Assembly (NCBI GenBank): GCA_013202725.1
Contig: JABMRH010000087.1
Span: forward strand, 1-5,831
Direction: 5' to 3'
DNA length: 5,831 nucleotides
Source of the DNA: Desulfobacteraceae bacterium
GTDB lineage: Bacteria; Desulfobacterota; Desulfobacteria; Desulfobacterales; ETH-SRB1
Part shown: positions 1 through 4,316 of the stretch, one piece after another
Layout: each line of letters begins with the position of its first letter
Numbering within the stretch: position 1 is the stretch's first letter
Notes under the pieces: model-generated
What the model was told of the DNA's origin: nothing
What the model saw: the letters and a program-made list of their open reading frames with translations, nothing else
Databases searched by the model: none
Position numbers and translations under genes: made by a program

Positions 1-61
1 GGGTCAAGTCTGCCTTTGACCCTTATTAGTTTGAGCAAGGGTCAACCATAGACTTGACCCC
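1..61. repeat. Pair of REP-like palindromes in inverted arrangement
   Basis: Two perfect 7-bp inverted repeats, GGGTCAA...TTGACCC, lie at 1-22 and 39-60, each with an 8-nt loop. The two units are themselves inverted copies: GGGTCAAGTCT at 1-11 matches AGACTTGACCC at 50-60 (11/11), and TTGACCCTT at 16-24 matches AAGGGTCAA at 37-45 (9/9). The 61-base block can therefore fold as two small hairpins or one long hairpin. This is the layout of paired REP sequences, which in other bacteria are mobilised by REP-associated Y1 tyrosine transposases; no transposase is in the window. The block overlaps the end of the DUF6602 gene and supplies its stop codon. The element may extend past the window edge. 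Confidence 0.8.
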
Positions 62-774
62 ATTTTCAGTTCTCCCAGAACGGCGTGCTGAAAAGGGTTG
101 GTTTTGAGTCCTGCCTTCCTTTCTACCGCTTTACGTACAGTTTGCAAAAATATCGAGAGGCCTTTCAATCTTTTTTGATCGCCATCTTCTCCCAGCACAA
201 AGTAGTGGCCGTGTGGACGCGAGTCGGTCCCAGGTCTCAGGATGAGAGTTCCTTGGTTGAGACAAAAGACGACGTGTGGATAGTTGAAAATCTCATCACT
301 TATACTTACTGCTCTGTACCATTTGTCGAGGGTCTTCAAAGTCATTTTCGTTCCTTCAAAGGCAAATACCAGTGTTACTGGGAAATTGTCGTCTGTCCGT
401 ATCCGCTTGAAGCTGTGAAGATTGCTCACCGCGTTCAAGAAGTCTCGTTTGTTTAATTTAGTTTTTACTTCGATGACGCAGGCAAGAGCCCTGGGATGTA
501 CTACCACAAGATTACCCTGCTGAAAGAAGTACGGACTTGGATCGCTTTCGTCGATTATTAGCAGATCTCCCTCATTTGAGACCTTATTATCGTCTGAGTA
601 AGCAAATCCATTACGGATTGAGAATCGAGTCGAAAGAAACGATGCAATGCAACCTTTGACAAGTTCCTCGTGATATTTCCCAATCGAAGGAGCGTGCTTG
701 GTGAAGTTTACGAGCTGATCGAGCTGTCCCATCAGCTCTCTTGCAAGTCCATTATAAAATTCAGGATTTGACAT
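4..774 (-). CDS. DUF6602-type protein, predicted PD-(D/E)XK nuclease fold
   Basis: The reading frame is complete at 256 residues from an ATG at 774; the frame also extends upstream to a TTG at 831. I chose the ATG because the family-like region begins right after it, though its ribosome binding site (CGGA) is weak. Seen: helical N-terminus, the pair E36-E37 after a Gly-Lys-Tyr-His segment, then a hydrophobic strand with G69-D70 and D75, then the strand V100-I-E102-V-K104. The E / D / E-x-K order is the PD-(D/E)XK nuclease signature, and the surrounding pattern (S..G-D-L-L-I-I-D, later I-E-V-K-T) recalls DUF6602. Established: such domains are cytoplasmic and often sit in accessory or defence regions. 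Inferred: DNA or RNA cleavage; the target is unknown. No methyltransferase or helicase partner is visible. The last 18 residues (239-256) are translated from REP-like palindromes, so the native C-terminus has probably been replaced. The gene is separated from its neighbour by 323 bp and is probably transcribed on its own. Confidence 0.8.
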   Translation of the reverse strand: MSNPEFYNGLARELMGQLDQLVNFTKHAPSIGKYHEELVKGCIASFLSTRFSIRNGFAYSDDNKVSNEGDLLIIDESDPSPYFFQQGNLVVVHPRALACVIEVKTKLNKRDFLNAVSNLHSFKRIRTDDNFPVTLVFAFEGTKMTLKTLDKWYRAVSISDEIFNYPHVVFCLNQGTLILRPGTDSRPHGHYFVLGEDGDQKRLKGLSIFLQTVRKAVERKAGLKTNPFQHAVLGELKMGSSLWLTLAQTNKGQRQT

Positions 775-1097
775 TTTATTCCGTTTCGAGCGCTCTTGGC
801 TTAGTCCGCATAACGAAGAATTTAGGGACAACCATGGTTTCCTCTGAATTCATGATAAATACAAAATTACAAACCAAAAATTATTTTCAAAAACGCCTTT
901 ACCATGGCTGTTACCTGCAATGCTGGGTTAGCACTATACATGGTGGTTATAATTATTTGATAGAGGATAAGGGTATTATTGAAAACATCAAAAGTTAAAT
1001 TTAATGCATTGAAAATCTCTCATGATGCGTCGCAACGGGCTAAATGTTTACAGTGTTTTGTTACGTCAATCGCAATATACAGTGACACAGAAAAAAA
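775..1097. other. 323-bp gap without a convincing gene
   Basis: AT-rich spacer between the 73-residue gene and the DUF6602 gene. It holds a seven-base T tract on the minus strand directly after the upstream stop codon (1091-1097), a TACAGTG direct repeat (1049-1055 and 1078-1084), the 10-bp palindrome TTAAATTTAA near 995-1004, and one arm of an inverted repeat at 920-935. The minus strand near 850-890 is AT-rich and presumably contains the promoter of the DUF6602 gene, but I could not pick one -35/-10 pair with confidence. A plus-strand frame through 741-998 begins inside the antisense of the nuclease gene and has no supporting features. Confidence 0.6.
1049..1084. repeat. TACAGTG direct repeat, 29-bp period
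   Basis: TACAGTG occurs at 1049-1055 and again at 1078-1084, a centre-to-centre distance of 29 bp (just under three helical turns). It lies 14-49 bp downstream of the stop of the 73-residue gene. A paired operator is possible but unsupported; a seven-base match could also be chance. Confidence 0.35.
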
Positions 1098-1319
1098 TTA
1101 AAAAATTCGTGAGGCTTTTGCTTTGTCAGGAGCAGCAGTATCAAGATTGATCAAAGTATGAGAATAAACCTCATTTTCATTTTCTTCAATTTTGATGCGT
1201 TGGGTTGCATACCAGCAAATGGTTTTTGATATATCGCCCGGATTGATTTGCCAATTTGATCCGTCCATTAGTGATACTTCAAGACCATCTTCATTAACTT
1301 CGAGGATTGATGTTTCCAT
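1098..1319 (-). CDS. Small conserved-type hypothetical protein, 73 aa, probably beta-rich
   Basis: Complete frame from ATG to TAA, with an excellent ribosome binding site that fixes the start. No signal peptide, membrane helix or cysteine pair is visible; the single Cys is C35. The sequence alternates hydrophobic and polar residues with turn motifs (N9-E-D-G, D19-G-S-N-W23, N26-P-G-D29), which suggests a small beta-barrel or SH3-like fold. The tail has a charged Lys/Arg-containing segment (D-K-A-K-A-S-R). I do not recognise a characterised family, and any function (small nucleic-acid- or protein-binding domain) is a guess. It lies 89 bp downstream of the membrane-protein gene on the same strand, separated by a strong hairpin, so it may be translated from the same transcript or from its own promoter. 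It is bracketed by an inverted repeat. Confidence 0.8.
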   Translation of the reverse strand: METSILEVNEDGLEVSLMDGSNWQINPGDISKTICWYATQRIKIEENENEVYSHTLINLDTAAPDKAKASRIF

Positions 1320-1325
1320 TTTGAT

Positions 1326-1333
1326 CCTCCTTT
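1326..1333 (-). promoter_or_regulatory. Strong ribosome binding site of the 73-aa gene
   Basis: On the minus strand AAAGGAGG lies upstream of the ATG, with 6 nt between GGAGG and the start codon. It is the best Shine-Dalgarno in the left half of the window and supports this short frame as a real gene. Confidence 0.85.
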
Positions 1334-1364
1334 ATTCAAAGTGCTAACCCAAGCATGAAGTGTG

Positions 1365-1390
1365 TTTTGAAAAGCTCCAGCTTTTCAAAA
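1365..1390. repeat. Perfect 12-bp inverted repeat (stable hairpin)
   Basis: TTTTGAAAAGCT (1365-1376) and AGCTTTTCAAAA (1379-1390) are exact reverse complements around a CC centre. The hairpin lies 18 bp past the stop of the membrane-protein gene and 32 bp before the ribosome binding site of the 73-residue gene. It has no following T run on either strand, so it is not a textbook intrinsic terminator. It could be a processing or stability element between the two genes, or the palindromic site of a regulator. Confidence 0.75.
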
Positions 1391-1408
1391 TCCTTGTCCA
1401 GCCCGATG

Positions 1409-1987
1409 TTATATTGTCTTTAACACCTGATAGCTTAAATAACAGGCATAACCGAAAAGACCGTATCCAAATACAGATAACACTGACGATAAAACATTTA
1501 GAATATGACCAAAAATATTTCGATGATGATGATAACAATATTGAGTCAAATAAGTAATTCCGTGACATACTACAACATTAAGAACACCTATCAAAAAACA
1601 GGTCATAATAGGAGCAAATTGGCCAACCAAAGGTTTAGTGCTTGGGTTAACAACAAGGTGACCAATAAATGCTAGTAAGGCTACTGCGGCTGCACCATGA
1701 AGCAACATGCTTGCCCTAAGTGTATTCTGACCACTTGTGATTACTGATTTGAAAAGCTCAATATCTTGTTCCTTGAGCCAGTTATAATGTGCGAGATGAT
1801 TAGCGTAGTGAGCACGTATGCGCTCTAATTCAGCGTCTCTGTCAAGGTTTTTGCCAGCTTCATTTACTTGATTTGATAAGGCATCAAGATATTTAATAAG
1901 CCTTTCGGTCTCTATAGCAGAAGCACCTTGATCTTTTGCCGAGTTAATGTCTGCCTTTATTGTTTCTATTACTGCTTTTGGGTTCAT
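1409..1987 (-). CDS. Membrane protein with soluble N-terminal helical domain and three TM helices, 192 aa
   Basis: Complete frame, ATG at 1987 to TAA. Residues 1-85 are charged and helical (likely coiled coil, about 3-60), followed by a conserved-looking junction (F79-K-S-V-I-T-S-G-Q-N-T-L-R91). Three hydrophobic segments follow, at about 92-112, 123-147 and 161-187. A Cys/His cluster, C151-Y-H153-H-H155-R, sits in the short connection between helices 2 and 3. I recall similar hypothetical proteins (the F-K-S-V-I-..-G-Q-N-..-L plus G-A-A-A-V-A-L-L-A-F pattern) scattered in accessory regions of proteobacteria, but I know of no assigned function. There is no signal peptide; inner membrane with a cytoplasmic N-domain is the likely arrangement. 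The ribosome binding site is weak (AGAGA next to the ATG). Upstream lies a double hairpin; downstream, a perfect hairpin and the 73-residue gene. Confidence 0.85.
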   Translation of the reverse strand: MNPKAVIETIKADINSAKDQGASAIETERLIKYLDALSNQVNEAGKNLDRDAELERIRAHYANHLAHYNWLKEQDIELFKSVITSGQNTLRASMLLHGAAAVALLAFIGHLVVNPSTKPLVGQFAPIMTCFLIGVLNVVVCHGITYLTQYCYHHHRNIFGHILNVLSSVLSVFGYGLFGYACYLSYQVLKTI

Positions 1988-2011
1988 TCTCTATACAATA
2001 TAATCGGGATA

Positions 2012-2063
2012 GAGGGAAGTCTCACGCCTTCCCTCCTCATTGCTGCGGCGAAGCCGCAGCAAT
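2012..2063. repeat. Tandem hairpins before the membrane-protein gene
   Basis: Two perfect inverted repeats sit 3 bp apart. GAGGGAAG (2012-2019) pairs with CTTCCCTC (2028-2035) around an 8-nt loop, and ATTGCTGCGGC (2039-2049) pairs with GCCGCAGCAAT (2053-2063) around a GAA triloop. The GC-rich stem with a G-C-GAA-G-C apex is exceptionally stable as DNA. It lies between the lipoprotein stop (2196) and the ATG at 1987. It could be a terminator-like barrier without a T run, or a dispersed REP-like repeat. Confidence 0.7.
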
Positions 2064-2195
2064 AGGCGTACTTGGGCAAAGGTTGCGGAACATCCATAAA
2101 TAAGCAACTAACCTCCCTTTAACCATATTTTGTTTATTTATAGATGTTTCTAACTTTCCTCTACAAGAGCAATTTTCTCCCGATTCATATTTTAC

Positions 2196-3191
2196 CTATC
2201 GTTTTACTTTTATTTTGCCAGATAAGATTACAAGATAAGTGCCATCTTCTTGATATCCTTTGTCAATAATTTGAAAACCAGGCAAAAGCACAGCTTTTGC
2301 TTTGCTTTCAATCCATTCCTTTTTGAGAGTAAAATTCTCAACTTTTGTAAAAGAAGTAATACTTGTACCGGCTCTTTCTATAGCTTGCAGTTTTGCGTTC
2401 ATCAGAGCTTCATCGCGATCTTGCTGTTTGCTCGTTCTTATTCCGTCGTCAAAGCCCTCAATTAATATGTCAATAAGATCTTGCGCCCTTTCTTTTTTTG
2501 CTTCAACGAGTTTTTGATAATAATCAGATTTTGATTTTGAAAACAAATTGATAGTTTCAGCAGCAATTAATTGTATTTGATCATTGATTTGATTCATTGC
2601 TCCAACAAAAGCCTCTTCCCAAGCAAAGTTGGAAATCTGAGTTACAGGTACTACTTGATATCCTTTCAAAACCTTATTAAAAACAGGTGTATTGTTTATT
2701 GCATTTATAATCGTTAGTGACGTTTTTATTTGTACATAAATATTATCTGGACCAAGAGCATCAGTTTTAGCTTCAAGCATTGAACCTTTTACAAGTAATT
2801 CAGAATCACCTTCTCCAATACCAACTGATGCAAAGTTTTTCTTAACTATTTGTTTATATAAATTTGACAGGTTGCCTTGAAGTGAAACGGAAGTAGTGAT
2901 CATCATTAATTTATTGCGCGCAAAACCAAGTTTGTCTTTATTTTGTCGTTTGTCTTCAAAAATGCCAAATCGAACATGATATAAATTCGAAAGATTGTCG
3001 GGTGGTATTGCCATACGAGTTTCTATTTTTGCAAGGTCCACAGTTCTCGGCACAAAAGCGCATGAAGATAAAAATAACAAAAATAAAAGGATGAATCTCA
3101 ATGCCAGTTTATCTGTCAAGCATCTCAAAAATACAGATTTATCCAATATGTGATGCGCGTTATGTTTTATACTCTTATTCTCATTTTGCAT
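2196..3191 (-). CDS. Lipoprotein with YajG-like N-terminal part and LPP20/FlgT-N-like C-terminal domain
   Basis: Complete frame, 331 residues to TAG. Signal segment: hydrophobic stretch 31-41 followed by the lipobox L41-S-S-C44, so the mature protein should be anchored in a membrane through a lipidated Cys44. The ATG at 3191 gives an unusually long n-region of about 30 residues and has no clear Shine-Dalgarno; a TTG at 3119 (codon 25) would give a normal 19-residue signal peptide and may be the true start. Residues about 50-215 resemble YajG-like lipoproteins (F-E-D80-K-R82, then G89-F-A-R-N93 and a two-helix region). Residues about 225-265 are charged and helical. Residues 258-331 match the LPP20/FlgT-N pattern: A-x-x-x-A-x-x-x-A-G-T-S-I-x-S, then V-E-N-F-x-L-K, then a G-T-Y-L-V-I-L strand ending in Lys/Arg. 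Related domains occur in flagellar and curli-type outer-membrane assembly proteins; the specific role here is unknown. Confidence 0.85.
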   Translation of the reverse strand: MQNENKSIKHNAHHILDKSVFLRCLTDKLALRFILLFLLFLSSCAFVPRTVDLAKIETRMAIPPDNLSNLYHVRFGIFEDKRQNKDKLGFARNKLMMITTSVSLQGNLSNLYKQIVKKNFASVGIGEGDSELLVKGSMLEAKTDALGPDNIYVQIKTSLTIINAINNTPVFNKVLKGYQVVPVTQISNFAWEEAFVGAMNQINDQIQLIAAETINLFSKSKSDYYQKLVEAKKERAQDLIDILIEGFDDGIRTSKQQDRDEALMNAKLQAIERAGTSITSFTKVENFTLKKEWIESKAKAVLLPGFQIIDKGYQEDGTYLVILSGKIKVKR

Positions 3192-3255
3192 ATTATTGTC
3201 TTTTTTAGCCTGACTTTGATATTTTACAATTCCTTGTTCCGGAGAACGAGCAAAA

Positions 3256-3284
3256 ACTGGATTCCGGCTTTCGCCAGAATGACA
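3256..3284. repeat. REP-like palindrome of the ubiquitous 'GGATTCC...GAATGAC' type
   Basis: ATTCCGGC (3261-3268) pairs with GCCAGAAT (3273-3280) around TTTC with one mismatch, inside the larger pattern ACTGGATTCC...AGAATGAC. This pattern is widespread in bacterial intergenic DNA and produces the spurious peptide W-I-P-A-F-A-(G/R)-M-T when translated, which the plus strand does here. It fills the 130-bp spacer between the FecR-domain gene and the lipoprotein gene. The stem is slightly decayed relative to the usual perfect CCCGC/GCGGG form. Confidence 0.8.
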
Positions 3285-3321
3285 AACGGGGCTGGACTGA
3301 CAAAAGCGTGTGTTTCGTGGT

Positions 3322-4095
3322 TTAATTTTTCTTATCCCGCTCCTGGTTCCAGCGAACCCAGTCGTTTAAGTCCTCGCTGGCAAGAAACGGCATCGGTTTT
3401 GTGGCTGTCCCGTCAGGCCGGACAATGATTTGCTGCATGGACTTTATGATATATGTCCATTCTTCCATTGATACGGGATGTGGGCCGGCAACCGGATGCG
3501 GTCCCAGCACCCTAACTGGCTGCATTATGGGGGCAGGCCCCTCGGCAGCCTCTTCCCTGGGGGCGCTGCTGACTCCGACCTCGCCCCAGTAAACTTTAAC
3601 CAGTACGGTGTTGTCTTCCCCAACATTTACCCTGTAAACAGTGCCGCGCACACCGGCAACTGCTGTTTTTGTTGAAACTGCAAAACGTCCCTTTTGCCCG
3701 AACATTTTTGATACATTTGCCCATGTTTTCCCTAAAACCATGCTTACATTTATATCTCTTTGTTTTGTCTTTTTGTCGAACTCAACACTCACAATCTCAA
3801 AGGTTGTAAGTTCATCAAAACGTATCAGGCTGTTATCAGGCAGTTTAAGCTCTATTCGGGAGCCTTTTTTTGTGCCGATCCGATCACCATGGGCAGCGTA
3901 ATCTCCAAGCGCTAAAGGTTGAGGCTTTATCATCCCTTTTTTAATCACCTCAACCTTTCCTTCAAGCAGGGTAACTTCCGCCATATCACCTTTTATTTCA
4001 ATTTCAACCGCCTTATTTTCAGCGTGTGCGGAAAATGGAAACAAAAGAACAAAAAGAAAAAATAAAGGTATGCCTCTATTTAAAAAATACCTCAT
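3322..4095 (-). CDS. Secreted FecR-domain protein, 257 aa
   Basis: I chose the ATG at 4095 because GGAG lies 9 nt upstream; the frame extends to a TTG at 4122 that would put extra residues before the signal peptide. Residues 1-25 are a Sec signal peptide (R2, R7, hydrophobic 9-21, cleavage after A23-H-A25). The FecR domain covers about 40-177: G64-D-Y-A-A-H-G-D-R-I-G, S79-R-I-E-L-K-L-P-D-N-S, V120-L-G-K-T-W-A, and the hallmark T144-A-V-A-G-V-R-G-T-V-Y. Here the domain is periplasmic, without the inner-membrane anti-sigma part of true FecR and with no ECF sigma or TonB receptor nearby, so iron signalling is unlikely; a scaffold or ligand-binding role is more plausible. A duplicated G-P-H-P-V (198-202, 204-208) precedes a C-terminal tail (211-257) rich in Trp with W213, W246 and W249. 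It lies downstream of the SLH lipoprotein gene, with repeats in between. Confidence 0.9.
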   Translation of the reverse strand: MRYFLNRGIPLFFLFVLLFPFSAHAENKAVEIEIKGDMAEVTLLEGKVEVIKKGMIKPQPLALGDYAAHGDRIGTKKGSRIELKLPDNSLIRFDELTTFEIVSVEFDKKTKQRDINVSMVLGKTWANVSKMFGQKGRFAVSTKTAVAGVRGTVYRVNVGEDNTVLVKVYWGEVGVSSAPREEAAEGPAPIMQPVRVLGPHPVAGPHPVSMEEWTYIIKSMQQIIVRPDGTATKPMPFLASEDLNDWVRWNQERDKKN

Positions 4096-4104
4096 AATAA
4101 TATA

Positions 4105-4108
4105 CTCC
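4105..4108 (-). promoter_or_regulatory. Ribosome binding site deciding the FecR-domain start
   Basis: GGAG on the minus strand lies 9 nt before the ATG at 4095. It favours this start over the in-frame TTG at 4122, which would place nine extra residues ahead of the basic n-region of the signal peptide. Confidence 0.6.
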
Positions 4109-4127
4109 GAACTTTTGCCCAATTTTG

Positions 4128-4239
4128 GTCATTGCGAGAAGCAAGTGAGCCTTTAGCCGCGAGCAAAGCACGGCGGGACGCGGCAATCTCGTGGCTTATC
4201 AATGGTGTTATGAGATTGCTTCGCTTCGCTCGCAATGAC
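4128..4239. repeat. 112-bp REP/MITE-like element with 11-bp terminal inverted repeats
   Basis: The ends GTCATTGCGAG (4128-4138) and CTCGCAATGAC (4229-4239) are exact reverse complements. An inner pair, GCAATCTC (4183-4190) and GAGATTGC (4212-4219), is also exact. The 'GTCATTGCGAG...GCAATCTC...GAGATTGC TTCGCTTCGCTCGCAATGAC' layout is a dispersed intergenic repeat type found in many bacterial genomes. It is non-coding and has no transposase. No target-site duplication is obvious. It occupies about half of the spacer between the SLH lipoprotein gene and the FecR-domain gene. Confidence 0.85.
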
Positions 4240-4250
4240 AATACTGGGAT

Positions 4251-4316
4251 TGTAACCACTCAGGTTATTTAGTCTGCTACCTAAATGCCTACAGCCTATT
4301 TACCTGAGTAGTTACA
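4251..4316. repeat. 15-bp inverted repeat overlapping the SLH gene stop codon
   Basis: TGTAACCACTCAGGT (4251-4265) and ACCTGAGTAGTTACA (4302-4316) match as reverse complements at 14 of 15 positions, separated by 36 bp. The right arm includes the TAA of the SLH lipoprotein gene (4312-4314). It could be the 3' RNA structure of that transcript or the ends of a small inserted element abutting the 112-bp repeat. There is no T run, so it is not a classical terminator. Confidence 0.7.

Larger units (their letters stand above)
920..1356. repeat. Long-range inverted repeat bracketing the 73-residue gene
   Basis: The left arm ATGCTGGGTTAGCACT (920-935) and the right arm AGTGCTAACCCAAGCAT (1340-1356) are reverse complements except for one extra base (16 of 17). 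They enclose 1098-1319 together with its ribosome binding site. The arms could be the ends of a small non-autonomous element, but no target-site duplication is evident outside them. They resemble an integron core site (GTTRRRY) only loosely, and neither arm has a matching partner at attC distance. Confidence 0.4.

Noticed and set aside
85..456. Plus-strand open frame of 123 residues
   Set aside because: It is the antisense shadow of the DUF6602-type gene, which has the coherent nuclease motif set; no ribosome binding site or domain supports the plus frame.
741..998. Plus-strand open frame running out of the nuclease gene into the gap
   Set aside because: It begins inside the antisense of a better-supported gene and shows no domain, signal or good ribosome binding site.
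1340..1411. Possible integron attC site (GTTAGCA core next to a palindrome)
   Set aside because: The core does not fit GTTRRRY, no complementary RYYYAAC partner with pairing inner arms exists at attC distance, and no integrase is present.
1991..2107. 38-codon minus-strand frame from a TTG behind GGGAGG, just before the membrane-protein gene
   Set aside because: It is read through the tandem hairpins, giving an Arg/Leu-rich repeat-like peptide, and uses a rare start; more likely a by-product of the repeat.
3150..3428. Plus-strand 92-residue frame
   Set aside because: It contains the W-I-P-A-F-A-R-M-T translation of a REP palindrome and overlaps two well-supported minus-strand genes.
3401..3901. 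Several plus-strand frames opposite the FecR-domain gene
   Set aside because: They are shadows of a gene with an intact FecR domain and signal peptide.
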